From: Myxococcales bacterium
GTDB lineage: Bacteria; Myxococcota; Myxococcia; Myxococcales; Myxococcaceae
Length of the DNA: 61,164 nt
Assembly (NCBI GenBank): GCA_030681895.1
Contig: JAUXRI010000187.1
Location: 1-61,164, forward strand
Reading direction: 5' to 3'
Shown here: piece after piece, positions 55,490 through 61,164 of the stretch
How the letters are laid out: each line of letters begins with the position of its first letter
Numbering within the stretch: the stretch's first letter is position 1
The notes under the pieces: model-generated
The model's input: the letters and a program-made list of their open reading frames with translations, nothing else
Databases searched by the model: none
Told to the model about the DNA's origin: nothing
Translations under genes and position numbers: made by a program

Positions 55490-56410
55490 TCATGCGGCCT
55501 CCCGCAGCTGCTCGATGACCCGACGTGCCAGCTCGGGAGGCACCGCGTTGCCGAGCATCGCCTTCCTCTCGACGCCCGTGCCGGTGAGGAGGTAGCCGTC
55601 CGGGAAGGACATCGCGCGCTGCGCCTCGACGATGGAGAGCATCCGGTAGCGATTCCCGTCGACGATGCCGTAGCGGTCCTTGGTGGTGAGAGTCCCAATG
55701 GGGCGCTCGACGCTGCGAGCGCGAAGGCCTGAGCCCTGGCTGAAGTACGGGACGAGGAAGCGGGACCACCCGCGGCTCCGGCCATCCGCGATGACATCCG
55801 TGGTGCGCTTAGCCCTGCCCTCGGTGGAACCCCACTCCCCGGCGCCCCAGTCGATGATGCTCTCCGCGCTCGCGCCCGCGACGTTGGGGGTGCGCAGCTG
55901 CACCGCACGGGCACCGCGCCGCCCGGTGATGATGAGCCGCACCCGCTCCTGGGGGACGCCCCACTCGGCCGCGTTGAGGACGTGCTCCTCGAGGGAGTAG
56001 CCCAAGGCCGCCAGGGCCATGCGCCAGACGCCGTAGAGCTCCCACTCTCGGAAGTCCGGGACGTTCTCCACGACGAGCTGCGCGGGCCGCTTCGCCTCGA
56101 CGGCGTCAACGACGCACCAGGCGGTGGCGCGCGTCGCGTCGTGGTGCCGCCGCTCCTTCCCGCGAGCTCGCGTGTGCCCGACGCACGAGGGAGAGGCAAT
56201 CAGGAGGTCGTGCTCGGGGAGGCGCGAGTGGTCGAAGAGCGAGAGGTCCTGGCAGGCGTGCGTGGTGCCGGGGTGGTTGAGGGCGTGGGTGGCCACCGCG
56301 CGCGGCCAGTGGTTGATGGCCATCAGCACTTGCGCGCCGGCCTGCGTTGCGCCCGTCGTCCAGCCTCCCGCACCAGCAAAGAGGTCGACGGCGGTGAAGG
56401 GCTTCGTCAT
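55490..56410 (-). CDS. C5-cytosine DNA methyltransferase
   Basis: This 306-aa enzyme has motif I AVDLFAGAGGWTTGATQAGA, motif IV with the catalytic Cys in LLIASPSCVGHTRARG (PSC instead of the common PPC), motif VI LVVENVPDF, motif VIII-like QERVRLIITGRRGA, and motif X at the end (MLGNAVPPELARRVIEQL). The length is on the short side, leaving a small target-recognition region. Phage-borne orphans of this kind protect DNA from host restriction. No cognate nuclease is adjacent. Confidence 0.93.
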   Translation of the reverse strand: MTKPFTAVDLFAGAGGWTTGATQAGAQVLMAINHWPRAVATHALNHPGTTHACQDLSLFDHSRLPEHDLLIASPSCVGHTRARGKERRHHDATRATAWCVVDAVEAKRPAQLVVENVPDFREWELYGVWRMALAALGYSLEEHVLNAAEWGVPQERVRLIITGRRGARAVQLRTPNVAGASAESIIDWGAGEWGSTEGRAKRTTDVIADGRSRGWSRFLVPYFSQGSGLRARSVERPIGTLTTKDRYGIVDGNRYRMLSIVEAQRAMSFPDGYLLTGTGVERKAMLGNAVPPELARRVIEQLREAA

Positions 56411-56440
56411 GTGGTGGTCTCCGTGGCGAGGGAGCGGAAG

Positions 56441-56469
56441 CGCCGCCCTCACCGCGCCAGCGGGCGGCG
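56441..56469. repeat. Intergenic hairpin, type C (copy 1)
   Basis: CGCCGCCC and GGGCGGCG with loop TCACCGCGCCAGC, 31 bases upstream of the cytosine methylase start. The same stem and loop occurs at 57094-57122. Confidence 0.75.
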
Positions 56470-56545
56470 TTGGAGCTCGCGGCCACGTCGAGAGCCACCC
56501 GCCGACGGCCAGAGCACGACCGTGACGGAGTAGCGCCCGACCTGC

Positions 56546-57076
56546 TCACGGACGGGGTGCGTCTCGGTAGGCGCTGCGGGCGTTGAAGTGCGGCTTCCCT
56601 CGCAGGAGGAAGATGCCGACGACGAATGCCAGGGTGCACTGCCACGAGTAGCCGGACGCCGGCGCGCAGGCGATGCCATGCCAGGAGACGAAGTCGGGGA
56701 GGAACGTCTGCTTCGTCGCATCGGGCGAGGTCGACTCGCAGGTGACGCAGTCGTAGTCGGGAACCCCCGGCCGAAGTGCTACGGCAATGTGGAAGGCGTC
56801 GAGGTGGTCGCCACAGCTCGCCAGCACCTCGCCGGTCCGACTGCGAACCGCGTACGACTGCGGGTTCCACATCGGCGCGTCGCCCCGGCAGCCCCCGCAG
56901 AGCTTCACGCCGTTCCAGCGGCCGTGCACCTCCACCCAGCCGCCGCAATCAGCGCCGTCGCAGTGGAACCCGTGGGCCTGCTCAATCGAAGCGCGGACCG
57001 AGGGATGAAGGCTCTTCGCAACCGGTAGGTCGCCGAAGAAGTCCAATTGGGGAGTGCCCGTCATGTTGGTGTCCAT
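56546..57076 (-). CDS. Hypothetical Cys-rich protein (176 aa)
   Basis: MDTNMTGTPQLDFFGDLPVA, then HGFHCDGADCGGWVEVHGRW and GVKLCGGCRGDAPMWN. Several cysteines (HC, DC, CGGC, then VLASCGDH and DCVTC) suggest zinc binding. A hydrophobic stretch, CTLAFVVGIFLLRGK, is near the C-terminus. No family is recognised. Confidence 0.7.
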   Translation of the reverse strand: MDTNMTGTPQLDFFGDLPVAKSLHPSVRASIEQAHGFHCDGADCGGWVEVHGRWNGVKLCGGCRGDAPMWNPQSYAVRSRTGEVLASCGDHLDAFHIAVALRPGVPDYDCVTCESTSPDATKQTFLPDFVSWHGIACAPASGYSWQCTLAFVVGIFLLRGKPHFNARSAYRDAPRP

Positions 57077-57093
57077 TCGCGATGCGGCAGGAG

Positions 57094-57122
57094 CGCCGCC
57101 CTCACCGCGCCAGCGGGCGGCG
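57094..57122. repeat. Intergenic hairpin, type C (copy 2)
   Basis: Same stem and loop as 56441-56469, 18 bases upstream of the 176-aa gene start. Confidence 0.75.
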
Positions 57123-57163
57123 CTTCTCGCCGCAAGAGCGCCTGCGGGACGCGCGGCCGGAGT

Positions 57164-57955
57164 TCATGACGACGACAGCAGCGCCCGCGGATACGGCGAA
57201 TGACGTGTCGACAACGCACGGCCTTCGCTGCGCCCGAACGCCCACGCGTAGCGGTGGTTGCCGGGGTGGCGCACCGTCGCGAGCGCGGCGATCGCCGTCT
57301 TCAGCCACGAGCCAAGGTCACCAGTTGGCGCTGGCGCGCCGGCCGACACGAGCTGCTCGACCGCGTAGCGCCACCCGCGCTCGCCGCGGCGAATCTTCTG
57401 CGCGGCCCGCGCGCTGAACGTCGACCCGTCGGGGAAAAGGTGGAGCGTCCGGGGCGTGCTGCGGCCGAGGTAGACGCCGTTTTGTGCCTGGTAAATCTGG
57501 CCCACGTGCCCTGGCGTCGTCACGGTGCCATCGGCCGCCCGCCGCGGGAGTGGATCCGCGAAACTGACGACTCCGCGGAGACCCTCCCGACGGAGGTGGT
57601 GAAACGCGCGAGCGATGAACCAGGTTTCACCGTTGAACGGGACCTGGTCGAGGAGGACGAGGCGGCCGAGCTCGACGGAGTCAGTCGCAACGCCGGGGAA
57701 CACCGAGGTCAGCACCGCGTCGTTGCAGGGGTGGCTGAACACGGCCACGCCCTGGAGGACGCCGGCACGGAAGAGGCCGAAGCGGAAGCGAGCGGCCGGG
57801 TAGGTGCCCGAGTAGTGGTGCTCGAGGACGAAGGCCTTCGCGGCGGCATCGCCGACGAGCGGCGCCACCTCGTAGAGCCGTGGGTCGATGACCTCGCCGG
57901 GAGGTCGGAAGCTCGCGCGCCGCGAGCGCCAGCGCTGCGAGAAATCAAACTGCAT
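57164..57955 (-). CDS. Mom-like DNA modification protein (263 aa)
   Basis: The protein resembles phage Mu Mom and related GNAT-fold proteins: AAKAFVLEHHYSGTYPAARF with the HYS motif, FGLFRAGVLQGVAVFSHPCN, ELGRLVLLDQVPFNGETWFI, GVVSFADPLP and GHVGQIYQAQNGVYLG, in the family order as I recall it. Mom converts adenine to a carbamoylmethyl derivative that resists restriction. The start at 57955 overlaps the upstream gene's end by 11 bases. A C5 methylase gene is two genes downstream, so this region may modify DNA in two ways. Confidence 0.75.
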   Translation of the reverse strand: MQFDFSQRWRSRRASFRPPGEVIDPRLYEVAPLVGDAAAKAFVLEHHYSGTYPAARFRFGLFRAGVLQGVAVFSHPCNDAVLTSVFPGVATDSVELGRLVLLDQVPFNGETWFIARAFHHLRREGLRGVVSFADPLPRRAADGTVTTPGHVGQIYQAQNGVYLGRSTPRTLHLFPDGSTFSARAAQKIRRGERGWRYAVEQLVSAGAPAPTGDLGSWLKTAIAALATVRHPGNHRYAWAFGRSEGRALSTRHSPYPRALLSSS

Positions 57956-58286
57956 GAGGCACCAGGTCGAGCGCCGCCGCGGTGAACTCCTCGACGTCGT
58001 CCTCGTAGGCGCGAGCGTCGAGCGCAACCGACACTCGAGAGCCCGCCTGCCCGGTGACGGTCCCTTTCTCGCCGGTCCGGCTCGCCGGCTCCGTGAAGCC
58101 GCCAGCGACGTAGCGGCCCGCCACGCAAACCCGTGCGCCTGGCGCGAAGGTCCGCTGCAGGCGTGCCTCGTGCGTCGCGCCGTGCACCTGCGCGTAGCAC
58201 TGGAGGTGCCCGTTCTCGGGCCACTTGCTGTGCTGAGCCGTGCAACTCGGCGGGTGAGCCCGCTGCTCGTGCTGTCGATTCTGCAT
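57945..58286 (-). CDS. Hypothetical protein (113 aa)
   Basis: MQNRQHEQRAHPPSCTAQHS, then a C-terminal part FAPGARVCVAGRYVAGGFTE and KGTVTGQAGSRVSVALDARA that reads like a small SH3/KOW-type beta barrel. It overlaps the Mom-like gene start. Function unknown. Confidence 0.65.
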   Translation of the reverse strand: MQNRQHEQRAHPPSCTAQHSKWPENGHLQCYAQVHGATHEARLQRTFAPGARVCVAGRYVAGGFTEPASRTGEKGTVTGQAGSRVSVALDARAYEDDVEEFTAAALDLVPHAV

Positions 58287-58316
58287 GTGTCACTCCATGG
58301 AGGAGCCGCGGGATGC

Positions 58317-58342
58317 GGCGCCCTCGCGAGAGGGGGGCGCCG
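58317..58342. repeat. Intergenic hairpin, type B (copy 1, diverged)
   Basis: CGGCGCCC and GGGCGCCG, preceded by GCGGGATG; loop TCGCGAGAGG. It lies between two small genes, 31 bases upstream of the 113-aa gene start. Confidence 0.7.
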
Positions 58343-58351
58343 CGACCGCGC

Positions 58352-58684
58352 TCACCGCAGGAACGCTTCGACATCGAAGTGCCGGGAGCCGCTGCAGATG
58401 GCCTCGGCAAGGGCGAGAGAGGTGTCCCGCCAGTTGTGTCGCTCCCACAAGGCGGGCTTGAGCGTCTCCACCTGAGCGAGCGCGCGCCCGGCCTCGAGTA
58501 TGGCCTCGCGCACCAGGTCGCCCGGCGACACGTGGGCGGCGTCAGGGCTGAGGGCCATGGCGTCGTACGCCCGGCGTCCGTGCTCACCGACAGCGACGGC
58601 AATCTGAGCGATGTTCTCGCAGACCTTCTCGAGGTCGACGGAGTTGGGGTGATGCTGTCTGCGACGAGTCGTCGTGTCGGCCAT
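58352..58684 (-). CDS. Hypothetical helical protein (110 aa)
   Basis: MADTTTRRRQHHPNSVDLEK, then VCENIAQIAVAVGEHGRRAY and LVREAILEAGRALAQVETLK. It is a mostly helical soluble protein; ggagaggccATG serves as binding site. Function unknown. Confidence 0.7.
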   Translation of the reverse strand: MADTTTRRRQHHPNSVDLEKVCENIAQIAVAVGEHGRRAYDAMALSPDAAHVSPGDLVREAILEAGRALAQVETLKPALWERHNWRDTSLALAEAICSGSRHFDVEAFLR

Positions 58685-58709
58685 GGCCTCTCCGGCGGGC
58701 CGCGGGATG

Positions 58710-58737
58710 CGGCGCCCTCAGAGCGAAGCGGGCGCCG
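58710..58737. repeat. Intergenic hairpin, type B (copy 2)
   Basis: CGGCGCCC and GGGCGCCG with loop TCAGAGCGAAGC, preceded by GCGGGATG. It differs by one base from copy 3 at 59195-59222 across stem and loop. Confidence 0.8.
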
Positions 58738-58789
58738 GAACTCGCGAGCCTGCGAGGAGCGCTGTGCTGAGACTCCTCAGCGCGAGCTA

Positions 58790-59140
58790 TCAGCCGACGT
58801 CGAGAACGCGCACGCCAGCGGCCTTGCTCCGACGCACCAGGTCGGCCGTTCCTCTTCCGCCGGGGAAGGCGACGACGAGGTCTGGTCGCAGCGCCAGCAT
58901 CGCCGCGTTGCGGATGGGGCCGGCTGCCCGACCGTGAGCTGCCCAATCAGCGTGGACGGTGTGAAACGGCACGTTGCGAGCCTCAGCCCATTCGCGGCCG
59001 AGCCTGTCGGCGCCGTTCGCGCCGCCCTCGATGAGCAGGGTGATGCGGTTGCCCTCGCCCTGCTGGTGAAGCTCGTCGAGGAAGGCAAAGGCCCGTTGCG
59101 AGTCTCGATAGTCTCTGCCGCCGCAAACCAGCACCTTCAT
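58790..59140 (-). CDS. DUF2493/YspA-type SLOG-fold protein (116 aa)
   Basis: MKVLVCGGRDYRDSQRAFAF, then ITLLIEGGANGADRLGREWA and NAAMLALRPDLVVAFPGGRG, then TADLVRRSKAAGVRVLDV. The GGRDY, GGAxGADxLGxxWA and FPGGxGT motifs define the DUF2493 (YspA) SLOG family, Rossmann-like proteins thought to bind a nucleotide-derived ligand. Common in phages. ggagagagcac precedes the start. Confidence 0.92.
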   Translation of the reverse strand: MKVLVCGGRDYRDSQRAFAFLDELHQQGEGNRITLLIEGGANGADRLGREWAEARNVPFHTVHADWAAHGRAAGPIRNAAMLALRPDLVVAFPGGRGTADLVRRSKAAGVRVLDVG

Positions 59141-59194
59141 GTGCTCTCTCCGGCGCGGTGTAGTTCCGCGCGTCGAGTTCGCGCTCGCGGAATG

Positions 59195-59222
59195 CGGCGC
59201 CCTCGGAGCGAAGCGGGCGCCG
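59195..59222. repeat. Intergenic hairpin, type B (copy 3)
   Basis: CGGCGCCC and GGGCGCCG with loop TCGGAGCGAAGC; nearly identical to 58710-58737. It lies just upstream of the SLOG gene. Confidence 0.8.
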
Positions 59223-59236
59223 GAGATCGCGAGCAA

Positions 59237-59515
59237 CTACGCGGCGCGCTCGGCGACGCGGCGGCGAGCCCGACGGAGGAGAGAGGCGAGCTCGCGCCAC
59301 TCGTAGAGGGAGATGTCGGCCCAGGCCACGCGCCCGGCCTCAAGGCCGATGGTGCCGCGAAAGCCGCCCATTCCCGGAGGGTAGGTCCCGAGACGGCCGG
59401 TGATGTCCCCCGTGCTCCAGAGCTCCACGCGTACGCCGTCCAGGGTGTAGCTCCGCGCGATGATGTGCTCGTCGACGCGGCCGCAGCTGCACGGTGACTC
59501 CTGGTGCGCCGACAT
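59237..59515 (-). CDS. Hypothetical protein (92 aa)
   Basis: MSAHQESPCSCGRVDEHIIA, then RSYTLDGVRVELWSTGDITG and AWADISLYEWRELASLLRRA. It is a beta-rich first part with a C-terminal helix. It starts 1 base after the upstream stop. Function unknown. Confidence 0.7.
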   Translation of the reverse strand: MSAHQESPCSCGRVDEHIIARSYTLDGVRVELWSTGDITGRLGTYPPGMGGFRGTIGLEAGRVAWADISLYEWRELASLLRRARRRVAERAA

Positions 59516-59516
59516 C

Positions 59517-59795
59517 TCAGCGCCCAAAGGGGGTGAGGAAGAGGACGTAGTCGCGACCACGGACCTGGATCGTCTCGAAGCCCGGGGCGTCGAACTCCAG
59601 CGCGAGGCCGGTGAGGCGAGACTCAGAGACGGCATCGGCGCCGACTTGCATGTCGGCGGCGTCAAGGACGGGAAGAGCCTCCACGTGAAAGTTGCAGCCC
59701 AGCATGCGGACTGTGGCGGAGAGGCGGGCGTCTTCCGCGCTGCCGGAGGGCTTCAGCGCTTCGACGGGAAACGGCAGACAAACTGGTGCGTCCAT
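59517..59795 (-). CDS. Hypothetical protein (92 aa)
   Basis: MDAPVCLPFPVEALKPSGSA, then LGCNFHVEALPVLDAADMQV and LALEFDAPGFETIQVRGRDY. It is a small beta-rich protein coupled to the gene downstream; aggagcaccaacATG precedes it. Function unknown. Confidence 0.7.
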   Translation of the reverse strand: MDAPVCLPFPVEALKPSGSAEDARLSATVRMLGCNFHVEALPVLDAADMQVGADAVSESRLTGLALEFDAPGFETIQVRGRDYVLFLTPFGR

Positions 59796-59867
59796 GTTGG
59801 TGCTCCTGGAGGTGCGGCGCCGACCCGCGTTGCGGCGTGGTGCCGGGTAGCGCCCGGCGGTCGTCCT

Positions 59868-60098
59868 TCACGCCTCGACGGGGTGTTCGACAGCGTCGAC
59901 GGCGGCGGAGGCTTCCTCGGCGTCGGCGCCCGAGTAGGCGTCCCACTCGCAGAGGTCGCCCGCGCTGAGCACCGGCTGCGCGTCGTAGTCCTCTGCGGTG
60001 GCGGACACCGAGTCGTCGTCGCCGCGGCCGTAGTTGTCGCAGTCGAAGCTGCTGGGGCCGCCGTGGTGATGGAAGGTGCAGCAGGTGGAGTCCTTCAT
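59868..60098 (-). CDS. Small acidic protein (76 aa)
   Basis: MKDSTCCTFHHHGGPSSFDC, then DNYGRGDDDSVSATAEDYDA and EWDAYSGADAEEASAAVDAV. It is very acidic, with Cys/His at the N-terminus. gaggagacacaccATG is a good binding site. A long hairpin (60124-60162) lies upstream. Acidic mimics of DNA are one speculative option. Confidence 0.6.
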   Translation of the reverse strand: MKDSTCCTFHHHGGPSSFDCDNYGRGDDDSVSATAEDYDAQPVLSAGDLCEWDAYSGADAEEASAAVDAVEHPVEA

Positions 60099-60123
60099 GG
60101 TGTGTCTCCTCGTGAGTGGGCGG

Positions 60124-60162
60124 CACCGCGCCGCTTCCGCAGGGTTTTCAAGCGGCGCGGTG
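60124..60162. repeat. Intergenic hairpin, type A (right copy)
   Basis: Perfect 13-bp stem CACCGCGCCGCTT/AAGCGGCGCGGTG with loop CCGCAGGGTTTTC. The inner stem and loop nearly match 1104-1132 at the other end of the window. Confidence 0.8.
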
Positions 60163-60566
60163 TTGCCCTGCCGGCGCTGGCCGCACGACGACAGGAGACG
60201 GAGGCACGAGGCGTGACGCAGCAGTACCGCGGCGCGGCGCGTGCCGGAGACGACCGAGGAGAAGACCAGCGCCGGTACTGGAGACACCGGAAGGGCTCAA
60301 CGCATCACGCCACGCCAAGCCCCCGAGGTTTCAACGAGAACCAGGCACGCCTTGGCTACTTGTCAGTCCCCCTCGGTAGAGTGGCTTGGTCGACGAAGGG
60401 TGAAGCAACTGCACGGCCTCGGTCGGGCCCGAGTCGATGGCAGCGGCGGCGTGGGAGAAGAACGGGACGGCCATCGGCTGTGCCCACGCCGTCGTTGCTC
60501 GCAGTCCCCTGCCCCAGCTGGCCATCATCGCGACGCTCCTGGGCAGAGCACCTCGACGTGCCCTCG
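60163..60566. other. Non-coding region
   Basis: No supported gene in about 400 bases. Open frames are present on both strands but none has a good start or protein-like sequence. I see no strong repeat. Confidence 0.45.
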
Positions 60567-60758
60567 TCAGGCCCAGTCGACGACGACGCGAGTCTGCCCG
60601 TCGACCTTCAGCAGTCGGACCTTGAAGGCGCTGAACCACGCAGTCGGGAGCGCTGCACCGCTCTCGGCGTGCTTGCACAGGAAGATCGCCATGGTGTCGT
60701 TGATGCGCGCGTCGGTGTTGTTGACCAGCACGACTTCGGCTCGACCGTCAGCAAGCAT
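60567..60758 (-). CDS. Small hypothetical protein (63 aa)
   Basis: MLADGRAEVVLVNNTDARIN, then DTMAIFLCKHAESGAALPTA and FKVRLLKVDGQTRVVVDWA. It is a compact alpha/beta protein. A 9-bp hairpin lies just upstream. Function unknown. Confidence 0.65.
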   Translation of the reverse strand: MLADGRAEVVLVNNTDARINDTMAIFLCKHAESGAALPTAWFSAFKVRLLKVDGQTRVVVDWA

Positions 60759-60799
60759 GGGGTTCTCCGAGGGTGGGTTACCGCTGTGGAAGCGGCGAC

Positions 60800-60827
60800 G
60801 TGCCGCTCTCGGAACACCGAGCGGCAC
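60800..60827. repeat. Intergenic hairpin between recA-like and 63-aa genes
   Basis: GTGCCGCTC (60800-60808) and GAGCGGCAC (60819-60827) with a 10-base loop. It sits between the stop of the RecA-like gene and the next gene. Confidence 0.65.
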
Positions 60828-60843
60828 GCGCAGCGACAACGCC

Positions 60844-61164
60844 TCACCCCAGAGGTTGGAGCTCGATGGCGGCCTCGGCGAAGGCTGGCGCGAACTGGTT
60901 CTTCCCAACCTTGATGAGGGCGTGTGAGCCGACCCGCGTCACCAGGCACCGCACGGAACTCAGGTACCGCAGCGTGGTGGACATGCCGTCGCCGATTCCC
61001 GCGTGAGGCGTCGTGGTGAAGAGGATGCAGGTGCGGGAGCGACTCGCGCTGTACCAGAGACCACGCAACGCCTCCGAGACAGCCCTCGGTCGCTCGGGTG
61101 GTGCCGCCGCCACCATGGCACCGAGAGACTCCATGATGATGAGGTCCACGGCGCCGCTGCGGGC
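60844..61164 (-). CDS. RecA-like recombinase, 3' part only (runs off the right edge)
   Basis: The last 106 residues read RSGAVDLIIMESLGAMVAAA, then AVSEALRGLWYSASRSRTCI, LFTTTPHAGIGDGMSTTLRY and LSSVRCLVTRVGSHALIKVG, ending KNQFAPAFAEAAIELQPLG. They match the RecA core from Walker B (VDLIVVDS) through the L2 region to VKVVKNKVAPPF. Here the usual VVDS is IMES, and L2 (TTTPHAGIGDG) is altered. The protein stops soon after the core, without the RecA C-terminal domain. It is probably a phage- or plasmid-borne RecA paralogue. Confidence 0.8.
   Translation of the reverse strand, partial: ARSGAVDLIIMESLGAMVAAAPPERPRAVSEALRGLWYSASRSRTCILFTTTPHAGIGDGMSTTLRYLSSVRCLVTRVGSHALIKVGKNQFAPAFAEAAIELQPLG

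Overview
The window reads as a large piece of a GC-rich, self-transmissible plasmid, most likely from a myxobacterium (Myxococcota). The evidence is the Ser/Thr kinase and a protein of the myxobacterial DUF2381/TIGR02268 type inside the transfer operon, the strong GC bias, two partition loci, a replication block (candidate initiator, DnaB, topoisomerase I, SSB) and a complete type IV secretion (T4SS) operon. No integrase, transposase, rRNA or tRNA gene was seen.

Layout. 0.3-6.1 kb (minus): transfer/processing genes, namely a replication-relaxation protein, SSB, a TraG/VirD4 coupling protein and five or six small unknown genes. 6.1-6.65 kb: non-coding, with a pyrimidine tract and a very large inverted repeat (oriT/origin candidate). 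6.6-8.4 kb (minus): parAB. 8.5-11.0 kb: non-coding array of about 22 copies of an 18-19 bp core at 60-74 bp spacing, framed by an inverted 22-bp repeat; it leads straight into a second partition operon (ParA + ribbon-helix-helix protein, plus strand, 11.0-12.0 kb). 12.0-19.2 kb (minus): candidate initiator, DnaB, topA, two unknowns, an adenine methylase and a VirB1-like transglycosylase. 19.7-37.6 kb (minus): one long T4SS operon from an RHH regulator and VirB2 down to VirB10, then a set of surface proteins (1615-aa Ig-like lipoprotein, collagen-like lipoprotein, Cys-rich secreted protein, another lipoprotein, a beta-barrel). VirB10 is fused to an apparently active Ser/Thr kinase, and a DUF2381-like protein sits in the VirB9 slot. 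37.7-38.9 kb: two paralogous proteins built from tandem RHH-like modules.

39-49 kb is a stability/defence island: PIN toxin-antitoxin; a five-gene XRE/winged-helix/HEPN operon; divergently, an overlapping DUF262 + RelA/SpoT-type pair; and a BsuBI/PstI-type restriction-modification system. 49-61 kb holds many small phage-like genes, mostly minus strand: DUF5131, C5-cytosine methylase, Mom-like DNA modification protein, SLOG/DUF2493 protein, and the 3' part of a RecA-like gene at the right edge. Most of these small genes have a GC-rich hairpin just upstream.

How the parts fit: AT-rich motifs of one family lie upstream of parA, topA and the T4SS operon, which suggests plasmid maintenance, replication and transfer are co-regulated, plausibly by the RHH proteins at 37.3-38.9 kb. 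The most novel-looking items are the kinase-VirB10 fusion, the DUF262-RelA/SpoT pair, the partition-site array and the multi-RHH family. All functions are inferred from reading the sequence; no database search was run. Coordinates of short repeats may be off by 1-2 bases.
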